Position numbers and translations under genes: made by a program. The notes below the pieces were generated by a model. The model made no database searches. It saw only the letters and a list, made by a program, of their open reading frames with translations, and was not told the DNA's origin. From Ignavibacteriae bacterium HGW-Ignavibacteriae-4 (lineage in GTDB: Bacteria; Bacteroidota; Ignavibacteria; Kapaibacteriales; UBA2268), in contig PGYR01000025.1 in assembly GCA_002839765.1 (NCBI GenBank), positions 1-39,726 on the forward strand: 39,726 bases of DNA. Reading direction: 5' to 3'. Shown piece after piece: positions 23,305-31,566 of this stretch. Each line of letters begins with the position of its first letter. The stretch's first letter is position 1.

Positions 23305-24864
23305 ATGAAAACCCCCTCAACACATAAAGTAGAAAGAGCAATAATCTCAGTTTCAGATAAAACTGGAGTTGTGGAATTTGCAAGAAGACTAGATTCACTC
23401 GGTATAGAGATATACTCAACAGGTGGAACTAAGGCAACAATAGCAAACGCAGGAATAACTGTACAATCAGTTAGTGCATTGACTAATTTCCCAGAGATAA
23501 TGGATGGTAGAGTAAAAACTCTGCATCCTGCAATCCATTCGGGTATATTGGCTGACCTCGGTAAGCAAGACCACATAGACGAGCTAGAAAGACACAACCT
23601 AAAATCAATAGATTTGCTTGTTGTGAACCTATATCCATTCGAAGAAACACTAAAGAAAAATGCTCCCCACGATGAGATGATAGAGAACATAGATATCGGT
23701 GGGCCGACTATGCTACGTGCTGCTGCTAAAAACTACAAATGGACTGCCGTTGTAGTTAATCCTGATAAATATGACACTGTACTTAATGAATTGGAGTCTA
23801 ACGGTAGTACTATATCTGAGGCGTTGAGAGTACAACTAGCAGGCGAAGTATTCGATCATACTGCAAGATATGATTCGATCATTTCTAACTATTTCAATAA
23901 GCATAACAAAATTGATTTGGGTCCTACTATCAATATATCATTCAAGAAAGAGCAAGATCTACGCTATGGTGAAAACCCTCACCAATCAGCTGCACTTTAC
24001 GGGAATATCTCTGAAATATTCGAGAAATTGCACGGCAAGGAACTTTCATATAATAACATAATTGACATAGACTCAGCAGCTAGAATAATAAATGAATTTT
24101 CAGATGACGAAGAGCCCACAGTATCTATAATCAAGCACACTAACCCATGTGGCGTGGGTCGTGGTAGCAACCTAGTAACAGCTTATGAAAATGCTTTTGC
24201 AACAGACAAGGTCTCCCCTTTTGGTGGTATAATAGCTATGAATAAGACACTTGATATGGAGATGGCTGAGAAGATACATAGTATATTCACCGAAGTTCTA
24301 ATAGCACCAGATTTCACAGAGGAAGCGCTAGAACACCTATCAAAGAAGAAAGATAGACGATTAATAAGACTAAACTACGATATGCTGAAAAATGCACAAG
24401 GATACGAGCTAAAATCTGTACTAGGTGGATTGCTATCTCAATCTACTGATGCTGATTTGATAAACAATGAAGAAATGAAAGTAGTAACGGACAGAGAGCC
24501 AACGAACGAAGAGTGGCAAGCACTGATGTTCAATTGGAAAGTTTGTAAGCACGTTAAATCGAATGCAATTGTATATGGTAAGAGCGACAGAACTCTAGGA
24601 ATAGGCGCTGGTCAGATGTCGCGAGTAGATTCGTCAAGAATAGCGGTAGAGAAATCGAAGCTAATGGAGTTAGACCTACAAGGTAGCGTAGTTGCTTCCG
24701 ATGCTTTCTTCCCATTTGCTGATGGACTATTAGAAGCTGTTAAAGCAGGAGCAACAGCCGTAATACAACCCGGTGGCTCTGTGAGAGACGACGAAGTTAT
24801 AAAAGCAGCAAATGACAATAACATAGCTATGATATTTACTGGTATGCGTCACTTCAAGCACTAA
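23305..24864 (+). CDS. purH: Bifunctional AICAR transformylase / IMP cyclohydrolase
   Basis: 519 aa, normal length. It performs the last two steps of IMP synthesis. The N-terminal IMP cyclohydrolase part has [29 protein letters not shown], and [10 protein letters not shown] (61-70). The C-terminal transformylase part has [15 protein letters not shown], the KHTNPCGVG loop, and [20 protein letters not shown]. All expected motifs are intact. TAATTTTG at 23265-23272 matches the -7 box, 32 bp before the ATG, but no -33 box is visible, so the promoter is unconfirmed. It ends at a strong terminator shared with the opposing pth gene. Confidence 0.97.
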   Translation: MKTPSTHKVERAIISVSDKTGVVEFARRLDSLGIEIYSTGGTKATIANAGITVQSVSALTNFPEIMDGRVKTLHPAIHSGILADLGKQDHIDELERHNLKSIDLLVVNLYPFEETLKKNAPHDEMIENIDIGGPTMLRAAAKNYKWTAVVVNPDKYDTVLNELESNGSTISEALRVQLAGEVFDHTARYDSIISNYFNKHNKIDLGPTINISFKKEQDLRYGENPHQSAALYGNISEIFEKLHGKELSYNNIIDIDSAARIINEFSDDEEPTVSIIKHTNPCGVGRGSNLVTAYENAFATDKVSPFGGIIAMNKTLDMEMAEKIHSIFTEVLIAPDFTEEALEHLSKKKDRRLIRLNYDMLKNAQGYELKSVLGGLLSQSTDADLINNEEMKVVTDREPTNEEWQALMFNWKVCKHVKSNAIVYGKSDRTLGIGAGQMSRVDSSRIAVEKSKLMELDLQGSVVASDAFFPFADGLLEAVKAGATAVIQPGGSVRDDEVIKAANDNNIAMIFTGMRHFKH

Positions 24865-24889
24865 TACTAACGAAGAGAATAAGAAATAG

Positions 24890-24918
24890 AAAAAGGAGCC
24901 GGTGGCTCCTTTTTTTTT
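24890..24918. terminator. Bidirectional terminator between purH and pth
   Basis: GGAGCC (24895-24900), loop GGT, GGCTCC (24904-24909). Nine T follow on the plus strand, and five A lie before it on the plus strand give T on the minus strand. It serves both convergent genes, with plus stronger. Confidence 0.88.
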
Positions 24919-24926
24919 ATATTGAG

Positions 24927-25517
24927 CTAGAGTTTATCTGTATTTATGTCGCTCATAGATTTGAGCGTGCCTAGTTCGGCTATATTATGTAGTGCCATGA
25001 CAGCTTTTAGGATTGATTTGGTTAGCTCGCCGTTCCATTCATCTTCAGTGAATTCGGAGAGTACATAGTCCACTAGTTCACCTGGACCAAAGTTTTTGCT
25101 GATACCCATACGAAGTTTGTAGAATTGGTCGGTATCTAAGTGATAGAGAAGAGATTTCAGACCATTGTGACCGCCAGCACTTCCACCAATTTTCAGGTGG
25201 ATTTTTCCCAACTCGAAATTGTATTCGTCAACTAGTACTATTATATTCTTAGTTGGTACTTTATATTTCTTGATTGCGGCACGTACAGATTCGCCCGAGT
25301 TATTCATGTATGTAGTAGGAAGAAGGCAGAGGATATTCTTGTCGCCAATTTGTACCTTTGCTTGGTGGGCTTGCAGCCCATCGGAAGAGTTGAAGTCTTT
25401 CTTGTTGCGAAGTACAAATTCATAAAGAGCAAGCCAACCTATATTGTGGCGAGTCTTTTGGTACTTGGGTCCGGGATTTCCGAGTCCAACGAATATATAA
25501 TCAAATGTGTCTTTCAT
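24927..25517 (-). CDS. pth: Peptidyl-tRNA hydrolase
   Basis: 196 aa. It recycles peptidyl-tRNAs released from stalled ribosomes. Motifs: GLGNPGPKYQKTRHNIGW with the catalytic His24, TYMNNSGESVRAA, LVDEYNFELGKIHLKIGGSAGGHNGLKS (key parts VDEYNFELG and GGSAGGHNG), and LRMGISKNFGPGELVDYVL. All are intact. It follows rplY, from which it is separated by an intrinsic terminator, so its expression relies on read-through or on its own promoter. The tRNA-Gln, prs, rplY, pth order is shared with other Bacteroidota-type genomes. Confidence 0.97.
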   Translation of the reverse strand: MKDTFDYIFVGLGNPGPKYQKTRHNIGWLALYEFVLRNKKDFNSSDGLQAHQAKVQIGDKNILCLLPTTYMNNSGESVRAAIKKYKVPTKNIIVLVDEYNFELGKIHLKIGGSAGGHNGLKSLLYHLDTDQFYKLRMGISKNFGPGELVDYVLSEFTEDEWNGELTKSILKAVMALHNIAELGTLKSMSDINTDKL

Positions 25518-25529
25518 AATTATTAGTAT

Positions 25530-25567
25530 AAAAAAAGGGTATTCTTAAAATCAATCAAGAATACCCT
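25530..25567 (-). terminator. Intrinsic terminator of rplY
   Basis: Arms AGGGTATTCTT (25536-25546) and AAGAATACCCT (25557-25567), an 11-bp perfect stem with a 10-base loop, followed on the minus strand by seven T (opposite 25530-25536). It lies 13 bp before the pth start, so it may regulate pth supply. Confidence 0.88.
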
Positions 25568-25589
25568 AAATATATTAGTAGAAGAGCGA

Positions 25590-26240
25590 TTACTCGCCAG
25601 CTTCTCCTTCGCCGCCTTCAGTAGCAGCTCCTTCTTCACCGATTGAATCTTCATCCTCATCATCATCCATTTCGATAGTAGTTCCTGCAGTAGCAACTCT
25701 CGGACGTGATACACCAGCGATAACAGCGTTGCCTTTTACAACAACTTCCAAATCGCCTAAGTCGATTTCATCAAGTTTGATTAATTTACCAATTTTTAAT
25801 TTAGATATATCAACTTCGATAGTCTCAACCAAATCTTTAGGTAAACATCTAACTTTAACTTTTCTTAGTACGTGGTTCAATATACCACCATTTCTAACAC
25901 CAACTGATTGACCAATCAGAGTGATAGGAATGTTTACTACAATTTTATTACCTGGAGTTAATCCCATCAAATCAAAGTGAAGAATTTCATCAGTGATTGG
26001 GTCGAACTTAACTTCCTTAAGAATACATTTTCTATTTTCTTCACCATCTATTTCCAAATCAACAACGTTAGTCAATGAAGTGAAAACGATAGATTTTAAA
26101 TCTTTGAAATTAGAAGTAATAGGAACTGACTCAGTACCATTGATGTAGTAAACACCAGGTATAAAGCCTTGTCTTCTTACGTCACTTACTTTCGTATTCT
26201 TAGCGTCTCTTTTAGCTACTTTTAGTTGTATAGAAGCCAT
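25590..26240 (-). CDS. rplY: 50S ribosomal protein L25, long Ctc form
   Basis: 216 aa. The N-terminal ~95 residues bind 5S rRNA (KVSDVRRQGFIPGVYY, LKEVKFDPITDEILHFDL). A C-terminal TL5/Ctc domain follows (VVNIPITLIG, RNGGILNHVLRKVKVRCLP, EVDISKLKIG). The chain ends in an acidic, low-complexity tail (DDDEDEDSIGEEG...). The length matches the Ctc/TL5 form found in Bacteroidota. It lies 21 bp after prs on the same strand and is probably co-transcribed with tRNA-Gln and prs. Confidence 0.95.
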   Translation of the reverse strand: MASIQLKVAKRDAKNTKVSDVRRQGFIPGVYYINGTESVPITSNFKDLKSIVFTSLTNVVDLEIDGEENRKCILKEVKFDPITDEILHFDLMGLTPGNKIVVNIPITLIGQSVGVRNGGILNHVLRKVKVRCLPKDLVETIEVDISKLKIGKLIKLDEIDLGDLEVVVKGNAVIAGVSRPRVATAGTTIEMDDDEDEDSIGEEGAATEGGEGEAGE

Positions 26241-26261
26241 AATTAAAAACCTGTTTAAATA

Positions 26262-27200
26262 TTATCTTTCAATTTCAAAAAGTGAACTTACCGACCGATT
26301 GTCGTGAGTTCTACTGATAGCTTCGGCAAGCAATTCGGCTACCGAAACCACTGTTATTTTCTTTGATTCCTGACGCAATGGGATAGTATCAGTTACTATC
26401 ATATTGTCTATTGCATCGCTCTTTTCAATTCTTTCTATCGCTGACCCAGAGAAAACTGGATGAACGCACACACCAATTATTCGTCTAGCACCAGCAGCTT
26501 TTAGTCCTTCTGCAGCACCAACAAATGTTCCGCCTGTGTCTATCATATCGTCTAGGATGACAATGTCTTTTCCTTCGACTTCGCCTATGATATTCATAAC
26601 TTCTGATTCGTTATGTCCAGAGCGACGTTTGTCAACTAGTACCAAATCACCGTCCAATCTTTTAGCATAAGCTCTAGCAGTACGAACACCCCCTACATCG
26701 GGAGAAGCTACAGTTGGGTTTTTGATTCCCATCTTATTAATAGCATTGACCAATACGTTAGAAGCGTAAAGATTGTCTAGTGGTATATCAAAGAAACCTT
26801 GTATTTGTGACGAGTGCAAATCGATTGTAATAACTCTGTCTGCACCAGCACGAACCAACAAATTAGCTAATAATTTAGAAGTAATAGCTACTCTTGGCTG
26901 ATCTTTCCTATCCTGACGAGCATACCCATAATATGGTATAACGGCAGTAACCCTACTGGCAGAAGCTCTCTTTGCTGCATCTATTAACATAAGCAGCTCG
27001 AAGATATTGTCAGTAGGTGCGAAAGTAGATTGTAATATATACAAATCTACTCCTCTAACATTTTCGTTGTACTTTACCCAGATTTCGCCATCGCTGAAAT
27101 TTTTAATAGAAGTATCAGCAAGTGAAACTCCTAGTGATTCAGCCACCTTGCTAGCAAGAGGTAAATTAGATCTTCCGGTGGCAATTTTGAAATCAGACAT
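26262..27200 (-). CDS. prs: Ribose-phosphate pyrophosphokinase
   Basis: 312 aa from the ATG at 27200. The open frame extends back through the tRNA gene, which is a false extension. It makes PRPP from ribose-5-phosphate and ATP, feeding PurF and pyrimidine and tryptophan synthesis. Motifs: NFSDGEIWVKYNENVRG, IPYYGYARQDRK, DLHSSQIQGFFDIPLDNLYA, and the PRPP loop IVILDDMIDTGGT. Twenty bp separate the ATG from the 3' end of tRNA-Gln, indicating a joint transcript. Confidence 0.97.
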   Translation of the reverse strand: MSDFKIATGRSNLPLASKVAESLGVSLADTSIKNFSDGEIWVKYNENVRGVDLYILQSTFAPTDNIFELLMLIDAAKRASASRVTAVIPYYGYARQDRKDQPRVAITSKLLANLLVRAGADRVITIDLHSSQIQGFFDIPLDNLYASNVLVNAINKMGIKNPTVASPDVGGVRTARAYAKRLDGDLVLVDKRRSGHNESEVMNIIGEVEGKDIVILDDMIDTGGTFVGAAEGLKAAGARRIIGVCVHPVFSGSAIERIEKSDAIDNMIVTDTIPLRQESKKITVVSVAELLAEAISRTHDNRSVSSLFEIER

Positions 27201-27220
27201 TGATACACACTGTAAATTAG

Positions 27221-27292
27221 TTGGGATGGCAGGGTTCGAACCTGCGTATGACGGTACCAAAAACCGTTGCCTTACCACTTGGCCACATCCCA
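27221..27292 (-). tRNA. tRNA-Gln, anticodon TTG
   Basis: 72 nt, CCA not encoded. The acceptor arms TGGGATG/CATCCCA pair over 7 bp. The anticodon stem ACGGT/ACCGT encloses the loop TTTTGGT with anticodon TTG. The T arm contains GGTTCGAACCC. The D arm reads GGCCAAGTGGTAAGGC. The discriminator base is A. It lies directly before prs and probably belongs to the same precursor RNA. Confidence 0.97.
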
Positions 27293-27308
27293 ATATTATA
27301 AAAAACAT

Positions 27309-27327
27309 GCTCTGACTATATCAGAGC
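27309..27327. other. Seven-bp inverted repeat before tRNA-Gln
   Basis: GCTCTGA (27309-27315) and TCAGAGC (27321-27327) with a five-base spacer, followed on the minus strand by ATGTTTTTT. It sits about where transcription should start from the promoter candidate just upstream, so it could act as a small leader hairpin, an attenuator, or an operator. Confidence 0.55.
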
Positions 27328-27330
27328 TTA

Positions 27331-27362
27331 CAAATATAATTGATGAACTATTAATTACCAAT
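27331..27362 (-). promoter_or_regulatory. Candidate promoter of tRNA-Gln/prs/rplY
   Basis: On the minus strand: ATTG, 20 bp, TATATTTG. The -7 box matches TAnnTTTG fully and the -33 box differs in one base. The tRNA 5' end is 38 bp downstream. Confidence 0.6.
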
Positions 27363-27588
27363 AAATAGTGTAAGTTTTTTTGAATTATTTTTGATTTTCT
27401 CAAATTAACTACACTTTTTCACTTAGTATGTCATTCTTATCTCCTTACTTTCATCACTTTTCTGCTTTTCTTTGATTTGCTAAAAACTTATAATGACACA
27501 TTTTAAACACGAGACTCTTAGTAAATCATCTAAAAATAAATATTATCAGTAAATTAAATAAAATTCTATTACGTTATTGGCAAAAATT

Positions 27589-28533
27589 ATGAAAGGCAAA
27601 TACAACATAAACCCAGCTCTCCAAAAAGCAATTTTTATTGTGACTGTATTACTGTGTCTTTCTTCTTTTGTATCTAGTCCTGTAGCTTTAGTAGGTGGAT
27701 TCTTATTTGTATTTTTATTTGGTCATCCATACCCAGAGTTAAATAATAAAGCGGTTAACTTATTTCTAAAAGTAGCTGTAGTCGGTTTGGGTTTCGGAAT
27801 GAATATTACTCAGGCGATAGCAGCTGGTAAAGATGGTTTTTTGCTAACGGTAGGGTCGATTATATTAACTCTTGTTCTTGGATATTTCATTGGTCGTAAG
27901 CTAGGAATGGAAAGACGGACAAGTCATCTACTTTCCTCTGGTACCGCTATCTGTGGTGGAAGTGCAATAGCTGCGGTTGCACCTGTGATAAATGCGACTG
28001 AGAAAGATATGTCTGTTTCATTAGGTGTGGTGTTCTTACTTAACTCCGTAGCGTTAGTTTTATTCCCTATATTAGGGCACCTGCTTGAGCTAAGTCAACA
28101 CCAGTTCGGCTTGTGGAGTGCTATCGCAATACACGATACTAGCTCGGTCGTCGGAGCTGCCTATGCTTATGGAGACGAGGCTTTGCGAATAGCGACTACT
28201 GTTAAGCTCGCACGAGCATTATGGATAATCCCACTTTCTCTTGTTTCACTTTATCTATTCAAGGGAAAAGGAAAAAGCATCAAGATTCCGTGGTTCATAT
28301 TCCTATTTGTATTGGCTATATTGCTGAATACATATCTACCAATTCCAGAAATAGTAACTGGTAGCATAACCACTGCATCCAAGTCCTTATTGGTACTTAC
28401 ATTATTTCTTATAGGGGCAGGTCTATCTATAGAAAAGATAAAATCTGCTGGATGGAAACCTATGATACTTGGACTCTCTTTGTGGGTAGCAATCTCTATT
28501 GTTTCTCTGTTAGTGATAATAAACATTTACTAA
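27589..28533 (+). CDS. YeiH/UPF0324 family putative sulfate exporter
   Basis: 314 aa from the ATG at 27589; an in-frame TTG four codons earlier is possible. About ten hydrophobic helices. Family motifs: VGLGFGMNITQAI, SSGTAICGGSAIAAVAPVI (about 117-135), IHDTSSVVGAAYAYG, TVKLARALWIIPLSL, and LFLIGAGLSIEKIKS. The UPF0324 family is proposed to export sulfate or sulfite, but this is weakly proven. It ends 6 bp from the convergent APC permease gene, with no terminator visible between them. Confidence 0.92.
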   Translation: MKGKYNINPALQKAIFIVTVLLCLSSFVSSPVALVGGFLFVFLFGHPYPELNNKAVNLFLKVAVVGLGFGMNITQAIAAGKDGFLLTVGSIILTLVLGYFIGRKLGMERRTSHLLSSGTAICGGSAIAAVAPVINATEKDMSVSLGVVFLLNSVALVLFPILGHLLELSQHQFGLWSAIAIHDTSSVVGAAYAYGDEALRIATTVKLARALWIIPLSLVSLYLFKGKGKSIKIPWFIFLFVLAILLNTYLPIPEIVTGSITTASKSLLVLTLFLIGAGLSIEKIKSAGWKPMILGLSLWVAISIVSLLVIINIY

Positions 28534-28539
28534 GATTAA

Positions 28540-30294
28540 CTATATAATCAATCTAACACCACCCAACTCTTCTAATCTATACGGGAATCTATCGCTCGGG
28601 GATCCTATAAACATAAAGTTAACAGGTATTTTCCATTTTTTAGATAATTCATGTATTAATTCAGGACCAAATTTACCTTCCATTTGGACAAACTCAATTT
28701 TAATTGCTGGGTATTCTCTGTCTATCACATCTATATCGTAAATGAATTTATCACTTGCTTTTTCACCTTCATTATAAACTGCAACGACCTTAATATTCTT
28801 TGTATGTTCGTTACCTTGTATGTAGAGCATAACTTTATTGATTACTTCCACATCATCGTTTTTAGTAAAGTAAACAAATTCTTGTGAATTAATCTCATCT
28901 ATGAAGCTAAGAATACTTTTATTAGATTTTTTTAGTGAATTCTGTATTGGATTCAAGAAGTACTGTATTATAAACAACACAAATTTCAACAGAACTATAC
29001 GGTTGAGCATTATCATAACTAAAAGTATAGTAGGTATGAAGTATTGAAAAAAGACAACTAAGTATGCTGGATTAAGTATAGCATTACCAACTATTGCTAT
29101 TATCACTGCTATAATAGCTATAAACAATGAAAGCCAAGATGAACGTTCTGGACGTGGTAAATTTTTCCTTTTAACTTTTAGTAGGATATTACCCGCACCA
29201 AAAAGCACCATTACTGATAAGAAAGCTATAGTGTAAACTCCAGCTAATGCCCCAAGTTCTCCATTTGTCAAAAGCAATATAGAAACGCACAATAGGAAGA
29301 ATGCTATTGCAATTCTATATGAGCTACCCCTCTTATTCTTTTTTAGTAGGAAAGGTGGTAATACTCTATCTAGTGTCATACGCTCTACTAGACCAGTAAC
29401 ACCGACGAATGATGTAAGTACAGCCCCACTAAGTACTAAGGCGGCATCTATAGAAATCATTACAGAAAGCCAGTTACCTGCGGAAAGATTACCCATGTAA
29501 GAGAGAAGTGCTTCTTTATTATTAAGGATACCGTCCATAGGAATAACTGCTAATGCTAAAAATGCCATAAGTGGATTAAATACAGTAACAACTATCCACA
29601 TATTACGAAGAGTCTTAGGGAACACACCATTCTTCTGTTCTTCAACAAAATTAGCTGAACTCTCAAAACCACTAATACCTAACATAGCAGCAGAAAACCC
29701 AAAGAATAGTGCTGTAATTATGCTACCTTCTTTGACTGGTAAACTTGAATTAGCATAGAATATATCAAGGCCGTTATTTAATAAATATAACCCAGTAAAA
29801 GTAGAAAGAACGACTAAAGAAATTAAATGAAATATGAAAATAGCTATTGCCACTTTCGATGATTCACCGATACCAATTATACTGATACCCATGAATATTC
29901 CTAATAGAACAATAGTTGATATTATAATATCCATATTCTCGAATAATATATGGGCATAATGCATGGCCTCATTAGCTGAAATTACAGCGGTAGCCATATA
30001 TGAAAGTAGAGTAAGGGTTGCTGCTAGCGATGCCATCGATTTGCTAGTTGTATTAAGTAAGGCGTTGTAAGCTCCTCCATTAAGCGGTAGTGCACCAACT
30101 ACTTCACCATATACCTTTCGGAAAAGGAATAAAACAGCTCCAACCATCAGTAGAGCTAACCAAGCATATTGCCCAGAGTAAACTATTGCCAGTGCTGATA
30201 CATATAGACACGAAGAACTAATATCGTTTCCAGAAATTGCTGTAGAAGCAAGCTCACCTAATTTTTTAGGATGTGCGACTTTTATATCTTTCAT
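28540..30294 (-). CDS. APC-superfamily amino acid permease with soluble C-terminal domain
   Basis: 584 aa. Residues 1-~440 hold about 12 transmembrane helices. Helix 1 has AISGNDISSSCLYVSALAI (the unwound G-x-x-S/D region that binds substrate in APC transporters), and GFSAAMLGISGFESSANFVEEQ is helix 6 with its usual F-E pair. The last ~130 residues are soluble and Rossmann-like (IKVVAVYNEGEKASDK ... KWKIPVNFMFIGSPSDRFPYRLEELGG), in the place where some APC transporters carry a UspA-type domain. It likely imports an amino acid or polyamine under control of the tail. Monocistronic; substrate unknown. Confidence 0.86.
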   Translation of the reverse strand: MKDIKVAHPKKLGELASTAISGNDISSSCLYVSALAIVYSGQYAWLALLMVGAVLFLFRKVYGEVVGALPLNGGAYNALLNTTSKSMASLAATLTLLSYMATAVISANEAMHYAHILFENMDIIISTIVLLGIFMGISIIGIGESSKVAIAIFIFHLISLVVLSTFTGLYLLNNGLDIFYANSSLPVKEGSIITALFFGFSAAMLGISGFESSANFVEEQKNGVFPKTLRNMWIVVTVFNPLMAFLALAVIPMDGILNNKEALLSYMGNLSAGNWLSVMISIDAALVLSGAVLTSFVGVTGLVERMTLDRVLPPFLLKKNKRGSSYRIAIAFFLLCVSILLLTNGELGALAGVYTIAFLSVMVLFGAGNILLKVKRKNLPRPERSSWLSLFIAIIAVIIAIVGNAILNPAYLVVFFQYFIPTILLVMIMLNRIVLLKFVLFIIQYFLNPIQNSLKKSNKSILSFIDEINSQEFVYFTKNDDVEVINKVMLYIQGNEHTKNIKVVAVYNEGEKASDKFIYDIDVIDREYPAIKIEFVQMEGKFGPELIHELSKKWKIPVNFMFIGSPSDRFPYRLEELGGVRLII

Positions 30295-30398
30295 TTATAT
30301 TTTCATATTACGTTAATAATTAATCAAAAATATGAATTAATTTGTAAAACATTCAAAAAAAATCAATTTTACAAAATAATTAATAATGGATATTACTC

Positions 30399-30429
30399 AA
30401 AAAAAAATCCCAACCATAAGGTCGGGATT
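30399..30429 (-). terminator. Intrinsic terminator of rpsF-rplI
   Basis: Arms AATCCCAACC (30406-30415) and GGTCGGGATT (30420-30429) with loop ATAA and one wobble pair. On the minus strand nine T follow (opposite 30399-30407). Confidence 0.88.
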
Positions 30430-30460
30430 CTTCATATTTCATCTTTAGATAAGTAAGGGA

Positions 30461-30907
30461 TTAATCTTCGCTAATAACCCAAACTTTTAGAGGAGCAACA
30501 ACATCTTTGTGCAATTTAACTTTCACGCTAAATACACCTAGTGATTTAATTGGCTCTTCTATAACTATATCTCTTCTATCTATTGTGTGACCCATTAGGC
30601 TCATTTGCTCAGCAATAGCTTGACCAGTAACAGCACCAAATAGTTTGCCTTCTTCACCAACTTTCATCGGGATAGACACTTGCAATTCAGCTAATTTAGC
30701 TGCTAATGATTCAGCAACAGCTTTTTGCTCTTCTTGACGTTTGTCATATTGCTTTCTTTCGAATTTGATTCTTTGGATAGCAGCAGGAGAAGCATAGTAT
30801 GCATATTGTCTAGGGATTAGATAGTTTCTACCGTAGCCGTTTTTCACTTCTACAACATCACCAATCGAACCTAAGTTGTCTAAATCTTGTCTTAAAATAA
30901 CTTTCAT
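30461..30907 (-). CDS. rplI: 50S ribosomal protein L9
   Basis: 148 aa, normal length. The N-terminal domain shows KVILRQDLDNLGSIGDVVEV and GYGRNYLIPRQYA, the L9 signature. A long connecting helix (about 45-75) leads to the C-terminal domain with GKLFGAVTGQAIAEQM and LGVFSVKVKLHKDVVAPLKV. It follows rpsF by 36 bp with an AGGTGT ribosome site. In most relatives rpsR (S18) lies between rpsF and rplI; here it does not. Confidence 0.97.
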   Translation of the reverse strand: MKVILRQDLDNLGSIGDVVEVKNGYGRNYLIPRQYAYYASPAAIQRIKFERKQYDKRQEEQKAVAESLAAKLAELQVSIPMKVGEEGKLFGAVTGQAIAEQMSLMGHTIDRRDIVIEEPIKSLGVFSVKVKLHKDVVAPLKVWVISED

Positions 30908-30943
30908 CTTAACACCTGAATTTTAAATTTCTTTTTATAATTA

Positions 30944-31315
30944 TTATGATTTTTCTTCTACTTTTTCAGTAGAAACTTTGCCAGCTTCCAAATCTCTTTG
31001 CTTTCTGTATTCTATCATTGCATCTGGTAAATCTAAGTTCAAGTGTCTTAGTATTGTATCTTCCAAAATTAAAAACTTATTGTAAATAGTTTGGAACTCA
31101 GAAGAAGCAAGGAATTGAATATGAACATAACAGCCATTGTATTTTTTGTTGATTGGGTAAGCCAATCTACGACGACCTGCATTTTTTATATTCTCAACTT
31201 CTCCACCATTATCTTCTATATATTTTGTTACTTTTGATACTACTGCGTCGATCTCTTGATCTTCTAGAGCAGCGTTTATTATCAAAGTGGTTTCGTATCT
31301 ACGACGTTCAGCCAT
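30944..31315 (-). CDS. rpsF: 30S ribosomal protein S6
   Basis: 123 aa. RRYETTLIINAALEDQEIDAVV is the N-terminal strand and first helix. GRRRLAYPINKKYNGCYVHI, FLASSEFQTIYNKFLILEDTILRHL and a Lys/Glu-rich tail (EAGKVSTEKVEEKS) follow. It contacts 16S rRNA with S18. CGGAG lies near the ATG. Upstream is a perfect 8-bp dyad (31344-31370). The usual partner gene rpsR is not in this operon. Confidence 0.96.
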   Translation of the reverse strand: MAERRRYETTLIINAALEDQEIDAVVSKVTKYIEDNGGEVENIKNAGRRRLAYPINKKYNGCYVHIQFLASSEFQTIYNKFLILEDTILRHLNLDLPDAMIEYRKQRDLEAGKVSTEKVEEKS

Positions 31316-31343
31316 GTATAACTCCGATTACTGACGGTTTATA

Positions 31344-31370
31344 GTTTGTACTGTCTAAATATGTACAAAC
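31344..31370. promoter_or_regulatory. 8-bp dyad upstream of rpsF
   Basis: GTTTGTAC (31344-31351) and GTACAAAC (31363-31370) with an 11-bp spacer, 29 bp before the rpsF start. As RNA it would form a leader stem; as DNA it could be an operator. The following leader has CCG...CGG just before the ATG. A relation to the known S6:S18 autoregulatory leader is possible but not shown. Confidence 0.5.
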
Positions 31371-31481
31371 CAGTAAATCATTAATTGTATTTAATTAGAC
31401 CACAAAATTATCTAAATATAACTTACTAACAAAATATTATTCAAGAAATAATAAAAAAAAATAAAAAAAACCTTATCAAGT

Positions 31482-31512
31482 TTTGTTTCAAAGATTTATA
31501 ATACTTAACTTG
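31482..31512 (+). promoter_or_regulatory. Candidate promoter of the S1-domain gene
   Basis: TTTG (31482-31485), 20 bp, TAACTTG (31506-31512), one T short of the TAnnTTTG box. The ATG is 55 bp downstream. The AT-rich tract before it (31446-31470) may serve as an upstream element. Confidence 0.5.
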
Positions 31513-31566
31513 TGAATCGTGTAAAAACACATTTAGAATTTTAAACACACATCTTAATCGAAGCGT

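Noticed and set aside
25590-25714. Minus-strand ORF overlapping the 3' end of rplY in another frame
   Set aside because: It is a shadow of the acidic low-complexity tail; start and composition are not gene-like.
27201-27308. N-terminal extension of prs reading through the tRNA-Gln gene
   Set aside because: The stretch is the tRNA read as protein; the family start fits the ATG at 27200.
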